From Artocarpus heterophyllus (Eukaryota > Streptophyta > Magnoliopsida > Rosales > Moraceae), in the NCBI GenBank assembly GCA_025403435.1, contig CM046342.1:16804519-16868518 (forward strand): a stretch of 64,000 nt of DNA, read 5' to 3'. This document shows, one piece after another, positions 1 to 10,732 of this stretch. The position numbers were made by a program, and so were the translations under genes. The notes under the pieces are model-generated. The model was not told the DNA's origin. It worked only from the letters and a program-made list of their open reading frames with translations, and did not search any database. Position 1 is the stretch's first letter, and every line of letters begins with the position of its first letter.

Positions 1-1083
1 GCAGCGTGTCTCAATTTTTGTTTATTCGCCCTCTGATCTTGCCCTAGTTGATGTCATGCCTCCTACACGCCTCATCGCCTAGTGAATCACTAACACATGT
101 CCAGCTATGTCAGTGCCCCATTTTTTGGCATAGAAATGGAAAATTAAAAGGAGGCTTTGAGGGGCTTTTGGGATGCCATTAAGTAAGGAGAGCCTCTGTT
201 TTTTGAATAGAGTCTAAGGAAGGGTTGACTCCATTCTTTTTGGGAGCTAATTCCCAAGAGGAGAAAAATGAAGAGAAAAAGAAAAAGAAAAAAGAAAATA
301 AATTGTTAATTTTGGAGCTTGTGACACCTCTATTTTGGTCATTTCTTTCCATTTTTATTATTTAAATCTTTGTATATTCTAAAAATTCTTGTATATTGGT
401 ATTGTTTATTTTTATTTTTAGTCTTAGTTGTATTTTCATTTATGCATTAGTTTTGTGTTCTAGCATTCTAATGGATCCTATTAAGAGATTTTGAATTATT
501 TTTGCTCTCTTGGATTAATATGTGATAATTGGTATGTGCTTTATGCTCTTAGTATTTTGGCCAATCATTAAGAGAAGTTGTTGAACTTGACTGTGAAAAA
601 TGGAGCTCGGGTCTTGATCAATAATAGAGTAGCATGTGCAATTTAGAAGAAGAATTTATCCGTTGTGCATGTGTAGTCATTATGAATGCTTGAACTTAAT
701 GAGTTTGTGTTAATTAATTTCTCATAAAAATATAGATGTTCCAATTAACATAGATGTTCATACTAGTTTATAGGAAGAGGCAAGTAGATAATTTCGTACA
801 TTCAACTAACAATTTTCTTAAAATTAATCAATTTTGAGAGTAAATTAATTCAAATGAACTTAATTAGGTGAAATTGGATCCTTAGAGCTTTGTTTTTATT
901 ATTTTAGTTTCATTTATTTAATTTTAATTCTGTTAGTTTTCATTTCATCGATTATCTTGGAGTTAATACAATTTCAGAAATTAACAAAAGTTAAACACTA
1001 TTTTCATGTGAAACAATATGCTACTAATTATTATATTACTTGTTTACATGATATTGTACATTATAATTTCCAATGAACAAATC
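1..1083 (+). mobile_element. Athila-type Ty3/gypsy 5' LTR (partial, enters from outside the window)
   Basis: The first ~240 bases are a diverged copy of 12850-13092 (shared stretches such as CACATGTCCA, a GGGGCTYTTRRGATGCCATTA block and GAAGGGTTG). This is the relation expected of two LTRs of one element. The copy here continues to about 1083, just before a decayed tRNA-Asp-type primer site, whereas the right copy is interrupted at 13100 by a copia element. The LTR start lies outside the window. It is AT-rich and carries no coding sequence. Assignment to Athila rests on the primer site, the gag relic at 1200-1527 and the matching 3' region at 10733-12640. Confidence 0.6.
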
Positions 1084-1085
1084 TT

Positions 1086-1104
1086 TGGCATTGTTGCTAA
1101 TGAT
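1086..1104 (+). promoter_or_regulatory. Decayed primer-binding site, tRNA-Asp type
   Basis: The sequence TGGCATTGTTGCTAATGAT matches the usual Athila/Tat primer site TGGCGCCGTTGCCGGGGAT except at positions mostly explained by C-to-T or G-to-A changes. It lies directly after the presumed LTR end and before the gag relic, as expected for the minus-strand priming site. Confidence 0.55.
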
Positions 1105-1199
1105 TGTTTTGTTTAGTTTTGGTTAATATTGATACCAATGCATTGTAGGATTAATTTAAAGGTTTTTATTTTTTTGTTATATTTGTTTGTATTTTTGTT

Positions 1200-1527
1200 T
1201 GAGTTGTTTATCTTGATTGAGGTACTTTGAGATGCTTCATCGACAAGTCCTCTTGAATTTTGGTCAACAATACTTGGAATCATTCTCTAGTGCTTAATGA
1301 AGATATAAAGAATTGTTAACTGAATTTTTCCACCAAGGTGTCTCTAAAGAATGTCCAATACAAATCTTGCTCAATGGCTTATGTGACATGATAAGAAATT
1401 GGGTTGAAAGAGGAGATAGTATCACCTCTTTCTACCAATAATCTATCGTTGAAGCTTTATTTATGTTAGAAGATATAGCCGAATATGATTATTGGAATTG
1501 GCATTATTCATGGAACAACCAAGGTTG
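1200..1527 (+). pseudogene. Gypsy (Athila-like) gag relic
   Basis: Short in-frame stretches, broken by stops, resemble the retrotransposon gag domain of Athila/Tat elements. The clearest part is 1440-1486, where the sequence reads as the family's '(L/I)xEDMAxxxYxW' end of the capsid-like domain (seen here as MLEDIAEYDYWNW). It is preceded by a block like the family's 'IQxFLNGL' segment around 1355-1376. The reading frame closes with a stop after the NNQG residues near 1524. No start codon or full domain survives. It lies at the normal gag distance behind the primer site. Confidence 0.55.
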
Positions 1528-1530
1528 AGA

Positions 1531-1905
1531 GTACATTTAACCTTTGTGGGGCTATGGTTTGACACCTAACCTCAAGAGACAAGGAGAAACCTAGAAATCT
1601 TACTCTAAGTCTTGAGAGAATAAATAAAATAGAAGATGAAACCAAGGGATCATTGTGGCATTGGGGTGACGCGTTGAAGAATAGAGAGCAACCATAGATG
1701 TTCCAAGAACAAATATGCAAGATTGCCTCCTTGGACTACTAGCACCAAGAGGGGAGTACTTGGAGATGTTTGAAGAGGACTTTCTAAGTGAGAATAGGAT
1801 CCAAGACTTGGCCATTAAAGAAAAATCACAAGAAGTCTATAGTGCCCCACCTTTGTTGCCAATTTCACTCATCAAAGATCACATCTATGAAGATCCAATA
1901 TGGCC
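1531..1905. other. Unrecognised internal part of the Athila relic
   Basis: Between the gag relic and the inserted solo LTR there are two overlapping short open frames (67 and 66 codons) in different frames, neither similar to a family I recognise. After removal of both inserted LTRs the sequence would continue at 8647. I see no motif, splice signal or RNA gene. Confidence 0.35.
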
Positions 1906-1910
1906 AACAC

Positions 1911-4900
1911 TGTAACACCCGCCTATTTTATGTAACGGATAATGTTATATTAGTGACGATGTTAAGCATTTTATTCCATAATGATTCATGATATTATTGT
2001 CACTAACCAATTATTCTAAGTGTTATGACAAGTGACGATCATGTGGAATTAATGTGCTCAAGTGTTTATGTTATTTACATTGTATGTTTATTTATGATTC
2101 ATTAATGAATTAAATGTTATGATGTATTCTAGTATGTAAGGACAGTTCGGCAGGCCGAACCTTCAAGTTCAACAGGCCGAATTGTCCCTCGAGCATCAGC
2201 AGGCCGATGAAAAGCATCGGCAGGCTGAACTTTGTGGAATCGGTAGGCCGAAGATGGCTGACGAGCAATCAGCAGCAATCTCTCTAAATTTTGTGATTGA
2301 GATAATTATGATGATTGGATGATGATTTGTGATTGATTGGCTTATTTTTGGATTGATTGCTTTAAATTTGGTAAAGAAACCATTAACTTTGCATTGATTT
2401 GAGTTAATTGATATGGTTTCCCATTTTAAAATTGGTGAAGTATGGTAAGTTTTTCTAGATGATTTGACTTTCCCCAATTTCCTTTCCATTTACACGTGAA
2501 TAGCCTCAATTTTAGTTAGAAAATTTCTGACTTAGAGTTTTGACTCCCTTTTACGTTATGTTTCTCTCTCTTTTTTTTTCTTAGACATTTTCTATCTCTC
2601 TCCTCTCTCTCTTTCACGTTTTCTTTCTTGTTCTCTTCCTCAATTCTCTTGCAAATGTTTGAGAAATATTGAGTTTTCTTTGGTCGAATTTGAAGAAAGT
2701 GGAGAAGAATTTGTTTTTTAAGGTAAGAACTCATTTTTCGGTATTTCTGAAAAGTATTTCTCCTCAATCCGACTGCCATAACTTTGTCTAGGTATTTTAT
2801 TTTGTTATGGAATTTTAATGTGATGTTCATATATTTGTTATGTAATGTTCCTCCAAGGTTCACGTTATTTCAATATTTCTATGATAAGTTATGAATTTTT
2901 TTCTCTCTATCACTCATAGTAAATTAATGTTGATTGAATATGTTGCACGAAAATATGAGTTTTGTTCATAACGCAAATGAATGTTATTTTACACAAAATT
3001 GGGAAAATATGTTAATGTATATGTTAATGTATGAATTGAAAAGTCTCATGATAATATGATATATATTTTATGTAATATGAAATTTTATTTGAAGTTAGGT
3101 TTATAGACTATTTTGTCGGTAAATTATTGAACTCCTGGTTTTGTGATGATTTGTGTGACTAAATGATTTTATTTGATGATAAAATATTTTAGTGGTTCTG
3201 TAACTTTATGTTAATAAGTTGTCTTATGAATTTTAGGGTCATCATATTTTTATTTTAATTATGGGAATATGATGATTGCTTATAACTCACTGCATGAATT
3301 GATTATGATTATTTTGTCTTTGAGTTCAAACAAACATTTTGGAATGTACGTAATTTATTTAAAGGTGATTTTTGGATATGTTAAAGTTTTATATGTCTAT
3401 TATATGTGTTAATCTTTGTAGATTTTTATATGGTATGGAAATGTAATATATGGACTTGAGTTTAGAGTTGTTCACTGAATTATTATTGCTGGTAGTTTTG
3501 GAAGTGTGAGTTATGTGACATGGTTTAAATTACCAAATGAAATTTTTATGACAAATGAAAAATCACGATAATATATTTATGTATTATTTTGGTTCCTGCC
3601 AAGTGTGGTACTTAAATTATATGAGAATGTTGAGTTGTTGCATTTAGAATTCATGGAGGTCAGAAAATGTTTGTGTTGGTAGTTTGTTCTTATGATTTAT
3701 GGATAATAAAAATGTGTTATAAATTATGTTTGCTAAGAAATGAATGTATGAGTGATGACTTCTGAAATGGATGATTTAATTCTATGAAAATAAATATTAA
3801 TTTTTATTTATCTTTTAATGCATGTATGACATGAACACATTATGAAGAAGAGCACATCGGGACCGCGGCGTCGTCACTAACAATATCAAGGTTAAGTAAG
3901 CTAGCCAAAAAGTAAGTACATTCTCACCTGTAACATGATATGTTTTATAAGGTTTGAAATTATGTTCATGATGATATCTATGATGATTTATGATGATTTC
4001 CTTTAAAGGTTTCTTATGAAAGATTTTCATGTTCAAAAGTTATGCATGTATGATGATGACAAATTTCAAAGCATGAAAATTATACATATGTATCACCTAA
4101 ATAAGTATTGCACACCAATGTTATGATATGATATGTTATGATGTCATATTTAGTTTAGAATTAGCTACCATTCTCCTCTCATGATGGCGCGCCTACAAAG
4201 ATGATTATGGTGCAACACTTGGGCCCTTAAGATAAAATGAATTAAGTTTTAACATGGATAAAGTTATGAAAGATATGTTCCTTAAGAAATTATGCTTAGT
4301 GCACTATTATGTTGATGATGATGATGATGTTCATAAAATGTTTTAAGTTATGAGATAATAATGTACTTACTAAGCTTTAGCTTATTCAAGTTTATATCAT
4401 GTTGCAGATAAGGGTAAGAAGGTGATGGACTAGGCAGAGGGCGTGGAAAGGCGTGCGAGTTAAGCAAGATAAATTGTAATCAAAAGCACGCCAAGGAAGA
4501 AAGTTCTTAATGATTAAATCAAGTTTTATAATTTAAATATGTTTATTGATAAGTTTTAAAGAATTCATGAACTATGTTTTATTATTTTATCTTATTATAT
4601 TAATTATATGGTCTTCTGCATATTGAAGTATTGATTCTCGATTTAAAAATTAATTTTCTAATTTTTTTTAGTCGGTCGGCCTGCCGAACAATGAAGATCG
4701 GCCTGCCAAACCTAGCAAAAGTTTAAAACCCTGTTTTTGCAGAGCCTCGGGCGGCCTGACGGTGGATGTTTTTTGGCCTGCCGAAGTCTCAAGTTCAGCC
4801 TGCCGAACAGTGAGATCTGATTGTTTTAAAATGTTGTGATGTTTCTTTTGAAATTATGATTTTATTATTTGGAATGTTTAACTAATTAAAGAATGTTTAT

Positions 4901-5098
4901 GATCAAGTAAATTATTATTATTATTATTATGGATTAAATTATTGAATGCTGTAAAAAAAATGCATGCATGGATCCTAGATATGATTTCTTAATTATGTTT
5001 CCAATTAAGTTTTGTTCAAATGGTTATCCTAAAATAAAAGTATGTATGTAATGTATGAAAGTATGACATCTGTGACGTCCGTAAGGGGGGGCATTATA
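1911..5098 (+). mobile_element. Solo LTR A, long Ty3/gypsy LTR (TGTAACACCC type)
   Basis: It starts TGTAACACCC and ends GGGGGGGCATTATA, the decayed partner of a GGGTGTTACA end, and is flanked by AACAC on both sides (1906-1910 and 5099-5103). There is no gag-pol inside, so this is a solo LTR of 3188 bp; such lengths are known for Tekay/Del-like chromoviruses. Inside are a CGGCAGGCCGAA cluster (2145-2253), a CT-rich tract (2565-2640) like a transcript leader, a 'CTTACTAAGCTTTAGCTTA' motif at 4366-4385 that resembles the 3'-end-processing area of this LTR class and sets the orientation, and a second, inverted CGGCCTGCCGAA cluster (4671-4810). Confidence 0.75.
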
Positions 5099-5103
5099 AA
5101 CAC

Positions 5104-8100
5104 TGTCACGTCCTGCCTTTTCGGGTCATCACTTAACTTGTTTAAACATGATTTTTTATCCTTAATTCTTAATTACCAGTAAAAAAAAACTAGTAATTTT
5201 TTTTAAAACATACCTAAACCTGTTGCAGCATCTATTGCAACTTAAACTTGAAACATAGCTTAAAACTTAACTTTATAATCATTCAAATCATTTAGTAAAA
5301 TAAATCTTTTAGAATATTTTCGTAATACATTACTTGTAAAACATTTCTTTAAATATTTACTTTCTTAAAACTTTTAAAATAATTTTCAAATAGTGAAAAC
5401 TTTTTCTCAACACAGCGAAAAGCGTTTGTAGTCGTATCCATATCCAATCATCGCATCTGTCATGACAACATCGAGCTCAGCCAGTTTTACTAGTCTTTTG
5501 TATGACTACTTACAGTATGAAGGGACTTATAATGAGCTTACACTCAGTAAGTCTAAAAAAATCTTACAAAACATAAAAGCATCTTTCATAAAACTTTTCT
5601 CATAAAACCTTTCTTGTAAAATGTTTCACAAAACATTTTTCCTCTTAAAACATTTCTTATAACGTGTTTTACATAAACATTACTAGTAAGAAAACATTCT
5701 AAGAAGGAACGCAAGCAATGACATCATGCATGATTCTATTTATGCTCTTTTATGAACATCTTATCTTCAGTCCTAACTTTCTTGAACTTCTTATCATCAT
5801 TATTATCCTTTCTTTATTTTGTGAACTTAAGTGTTTGTACCAACATCATTAAATATGAGAGCATAATGCTTCTTTTGTAGAAGACTCAAGAACATTAAAC
5901 AACGAGATCATAACTTTAACATAACTTATAATCCTTATATCAAAGAGGCTATTATGACATTTACTTATCTTTAACATATTGGTTTAAATTGTCAATCTTG
6001 TAATCTTAGTGAACATTATGCATGACATATCTTAACGTCTATAACATATAGAAATTGTATAAATATTACAAATCATAATTTCTATGTTAAAATATTTTGC
6101 ATAACAAATGCAATACATTTCAAATATTTATAACTTTGACATTCCCATTTTATCCTTTTTGTTTGTTAGTCCTCTTTGTATCTTGTTCAAATGATGCCCA
6201 ACTTATTAGCTAACTTTTCTTATTATTGACATACTTGATACAACTTAAACATTAACTATTCTTTCTTAATCCATTGTCTCATTACTTTATCGATTTGCTT
6301 CTTCATAACTTATCTTGAACATTTCTTAGGAAAATTCCACGTCTTAGTAGATGGTTTTATTACTTAACATGATACGGATCATTTTCTATCTAAGGACATT
6401 TCGCTAATTCGAAAGGCTCAGGTCCATTTTAGCAATTTTCTTAAAAATGGTAGTGTTACCCTTTGCGGGTCTTTCGTAAGTCACTTAGCTTAAACATTAC
6501 TTGACTAAACTTCTCATTTTACTTCATCATTTTGTCCCTTACATGTTGCAGAAAAATTCCCGCTTAGGGAAATATTTCTTAAATCGGACGTTGTGTAGTC
6601 CATTTTCGGCTGTTTTACGAAAAATTATTATTTTGTCCTTGACAGGTTTTAGAAAAAATTCAGAACCCCCGTTTTAACAAAACTTACATTCTTTACTATT
6701 CGTAACATTGCAAAAAACAAAACTTCAGTTTCTTTTTCATGGAAAAGTCCTTTTAGGAAAATTTTATATTTTGACTCATTTATAAAAATCTTTGACGTTT
6801 TGCCCTTATCATACATTCCCTAGGAAATTTCCAAATTTGTTTTGTGCTTCTAAACATAGATTTCCTTTTAGCTAATAACTGCATAGGCAGCCACTTATAC
6901 TTAGCGAAAATTTTCCATTACTCTTGGTTTTACGATTTTGGCCCGAAATATAAAATCATGACATTTTTGGCTCGGGGACTAAAAACAAATATCCTATGCC
7001 AAAATGTTCATTTTTTAACAAGGACTAAACCTTTCAAAATATCCTTGTTTTGATTCAAACAATTTCAATACGTTTTCCTCATTTAATCGTTTTAAAATTT
7101 TGTGATTAAATCTCGTAAATTCATATCTCATCAACCTAGCTGAATTTTCAAGAATAGTTCAATACTAAGTTTTAAGACATGCTCCATCAATATCATACAT
7201 ATATCACACATTAAAAATACTAAAATCATTCGATAGTATCCTTAGTACATGCCATAATCCCATCATCATACAAACCATACATATAACTCATGAAAACAAC
7301 ATATTATGCCAAACTAGGGTTTGGATTTTTACCAAGATTCTTCTCCAATCTTTTAGTCCTCTTTTATAGTACTTAGACCTTGCTAATCCTCCTTAGCAAA
7401 AACCATGACAAATCCTATGAAAATCCTACTAAATACCTAAGCAAAACACTCAAAAATACTAAGAGAAAAGCTTAGGTTTTACCTTCAAAATTCTTTAATC
7501 TTCCTTTACACCTCTTGAATTTTCTCTAAAACATGATTTGGAGGCTTGGAATCATCAAAATCTTGAGAGAAAACTTTGCTATCGGGGACAATTTAAGAGT
7601 TGGATATGGGAGAATTTTTTTTTTCTAGAAAATAAACAAATATTTTTCAAAACTACTTTTAGGTATTTATAGAAATAATATTAGGGACTAATATGAAAAG
7701 ATTTTTTCCCACATCCATTAGTCACCACTAGTTTTCCTAGGGGCTGGTGTGGTATTTTCTTCACCATTTGTGGATATAAAGATTTTATACACTTAGGCCC
7801 CTTTGCAATTGAAAGAATTTTTACCCACCATTGTAGAATCGGTTCCTTTAGTACGAGATGTGGCAATTTTTTCACCATTTGTGTGTTATCTTGGAGACCC
7901 CACTTGTTTCCCATACTATCCAAAATGACATTACACAATATTTTTCCTATACAGTCGGTGCATTTCCCATACTACCAGTATTCTTTTATATATTGTTTAT
8001 GAGATCCTACAATGTTCCATACTGATCCACATCCTCCACACGGTATATTTCCTATACTGTCTAACTTTATACAGTCTAATTCCTACATTGCATTACTTTT

Positions 8101-8641
8101 ATAGTATAATTTTCAAACTGTATAATTTTATTAGTGTAATTCCTTACACTGCATTACTTTTACAGTATAATTTCTATACTACATAACTTTATCAGTGTTA
8201 TTCTCTACACTGTATTACTTTATCAATATAATTCTAATACTGTATAATTTTTCATATTTTTATACAGTATTTTCCTTAAACTTTATTTTTTTAACATTTT
8301 TTTCCTTACACTGTATTACTTTATTAGTATATCCTTTTACTGAATAATTCTAATACTGTATAATTTTTCATATTTTTATACAGTATTTTCCTTAAACTTT
8401 ATTTTTGTTTTAACATTTGTTGCAACACATTTTACAACTATTATACTTTCTAGCTTATTTTCATATCATTCCTTTCTTGTATAAGACTGACATGATTTTT
8501 ACCTTTAGAAATCTCATTTTCACTTTTATAGAATTTATCATAGAAATTAGATTAAAACAATAATCCATGTGACACAAATTTTGCTGAACATAATCTTTAA
8601 TTATTGTATATATAATACACTACAAATTCTTAGGTGTCACG
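5104..8641 (-). mobile_element. Solo LTR B, long Ty3/gypsy-type LTR, opposite orientation
   Basis: On the + strand it runs from TGTCACGTCC to GGTGTCACG. Read on the minus strand it begins (C/T)GTGACACC and ends GGACGTGACA, i.e. TG..CA ends with the first base changed T to C. It is flanked by AACAC at 5099-5103 and 8642-8646. Length is 3538 bp with no coding domain. The motif at 5529-5552, read in reverse (CTTACTGAGTGTAAGCTCAT), is the same 3'-region signature seen in LTR A and sets the orientation as minus. The right part holds short AT-rich repeats (8045-8405). Confidence 0.7.
8045..8405. repeat. Degenerate AT-rich tandem repeats with a ~117-bp duplication
   Basis: Units of roughly 40-50 bp built on 'ACTGTATTACTTTATCAGT'-like words recur from 8045. 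A longer block (TCTAATACTGTATAATTTTT... through TCCTTAAACTTTATTTTT) occurs almost unchanged near 8231 and again near 8348. The repeats lie near the promoter end of LTR B in its own orientation. Confidence 0.6.
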
Positions 8642-8646
8642 AACAC

Positions 8647-8797
8647 CTTCTCCACCTTCATCAGCATTATCCTACTAGCCCATCAAGCTAATAATTCGAT
8701 AGCAAGTCAAGTTAGAGTGACATGTCGAATTCTTCCAAATCATACCAAGCTTGAGGGCATCACATCTCAAGACCCATATGTAGTATTGTATGACATC
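8647..8797. other. Short unrecognised segment between two insertions
   Basis: About 150 bp follows the right AACAC of LTR B and precedes the next LTR-like element. It should be the continuation of the sequence that ends at 1910, i.e. interior of the Athila relic. No coding similarity is recognised. Confidence 0.35.
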
Positions 8798-10732
8798 TGT
8801 TGTTGAAAAAGGAGTACGCAACGGAATTTTAAAATTTTAAATTAAATTATTTTCTAAAAAATAAGTTTGACATGCTATATATATAAATTAATGATAAATC
8901 TTACTAACCTCTTTTGTATATTGAAATGGGCTTGAATCCCTGTAGAGAAGAATATTCCAGAAGAGCCTCAACCAACTGGTCTTCTTTGCTATTCTCTGTC
9001 CACAATCAAAACATAGGTGGGCACACGTCGTATAGCTCTTCCTCCGGTGACTCTCCTTCCAACCACTTGAGAAGACCTAAAGCTAAGGTTCTTGATGTTG
9101 AACAATAGCTCTTAGAGAGTTTCAGACTTTCTCAAACTAGAGTACTCACTCTATGCTTCTCAACTGATCTAAATAACTGAGAAAACTCGCCCCTGTTTAT
9201 AGTGGTCGAATCTAAGGTTAAGCCTTATCAGATTAAGCATCGAAATTCGAATATGGATCAACTTCTGATGAAAAAAGTGTTTAAAACACATATATAGATT
9301 ATCACACGATCGACAGGAGAGATCAGCCTGCCGAACTTACTCCATTGGCAAGCCGAACTTTCCCATCGGCCTACCAAACTTATCATAATCTTAATCTATG
9401 AGAATATTTTATATTCAGCTCGAGATTCTTAAATAGAGCCTAAGTTTTAATTTAAATAACCCACTAGAGAAGTTATCTAATTAAAACAGTCATATTTAAA
9501 TAATCCCATAGAAAATAAAATATTATCCAAATAATTCAACATATTTATCTTGAATCAAATTACGAAATTAATTCAACCGATAAACTAACATTAATCATTA
9601 AATCCAATCTTATCGAATTTCAGCCAATCTAATAATTTAACATAAGTCACCAATATGTAGGAAAAAAATGTTGTATCGTAACAGGATTTATAATGAGCTA
9701 ACAAAGGGGACCCGATAGACATACATAGTTCAAGCTCCTATAATTATAAAATACAATATCTCAGATACATATTTTATAATTATCAACTCTAATGCTACTC
9801 TATTAAAAGCTTAGAGCTGCACTCTCAAACTATATAAAATTACGAAGCTTCAATAAGCTAACCGTCTATACATATCATAATGTGTTACATCCCTATAGGA
9901 TATTTACAATCGGCTTAAGGATAAATTTTGTTTTACCTTCCCGATTATTTTTATCTTGCACTCCATTATCACACTATTAGAATACTTACTGTCCATAGAT
10001 AGTATACCATTTGGTTATCCAAATAATTGAGCGCTCTAGTCTTCTAATTATTGGATAATATATATAAAAGAATATCATTAACTCTATAAAAAGAGCTATG
10101 GATTTCATGTCTATGAATAGCAAGTCTACGTGATTCAAGAGTCATATCTCCAATGTACCGGTATGCATACCATCATTAAGTCAGGATGTCACCCTTTAGT
10201 ACATCAAAAGACATAAGTTAAGAGTACGTGCCCATTAGTCATTTTAGGATTAAGACACAAAATATATGATTGTCTAAAGTGAATTGATTTGCATAAATGG
10301 AATTATTAACCAAATTAATTCAACTTTTATGTCCCTGATCCAATACATCATCACCTATGACAATGCACCAATGTTTTTACTCGTGAAGTCCCACTTCAAT
10401 AACCAAACAAGCCATCTCTTGTTAGGAATGTAGACAATATAACAATTTTAGCATGAATAAAGCGCTCAACTTTATTCCCTCACTTGTGAAACTCATGATT
10501 TTAACCGTCACTTTTAAGATTCATGTTTTCTACATAATCTGTCCATCATATGCACAGTTATTAAAGGTTTAGACTAACAGTCTCAGACTTTTGATTGCTT
10601 ATTTGACATTCAATAGAAATGAACAAAAAGAGAATAACATTTGGTATATGAAAAATAAATAAACTCTTTATTGATAAAATGTCTCCAAAAATATATTACA
10701 ACATTTTACTTCTTGGGGCACTGTGTCTTACA
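8798..10732. mobile_element. LTR-like element (probably copia-type LTR), borders tentative
   Basis: The stretch begins TGTTGTTGAAAAAGGAG and ends GTGTCTTACA, so it has TG..CA ends, but the flanks (ACATC / CCTAC) do not give a clean TSD. It has no coding domain. Near the right end, on the minus strand, is an AATAAAGAG poly(A)-like signal (10650-10685). A cluster of GCCTGCCGAAC-like palindromic words is at 9323-9380. It interrupts the Athila relic. It could be a solo LTR or a truncated element; orientation is undecided. Confidence 0.4.

Noticed and set aside
2145..2253. CRISPR-like spaced repeats
   Set aside because: Units are about 14 bp, imperfect and unevenly spaced, in a plant LTR; not a CRISPR array.
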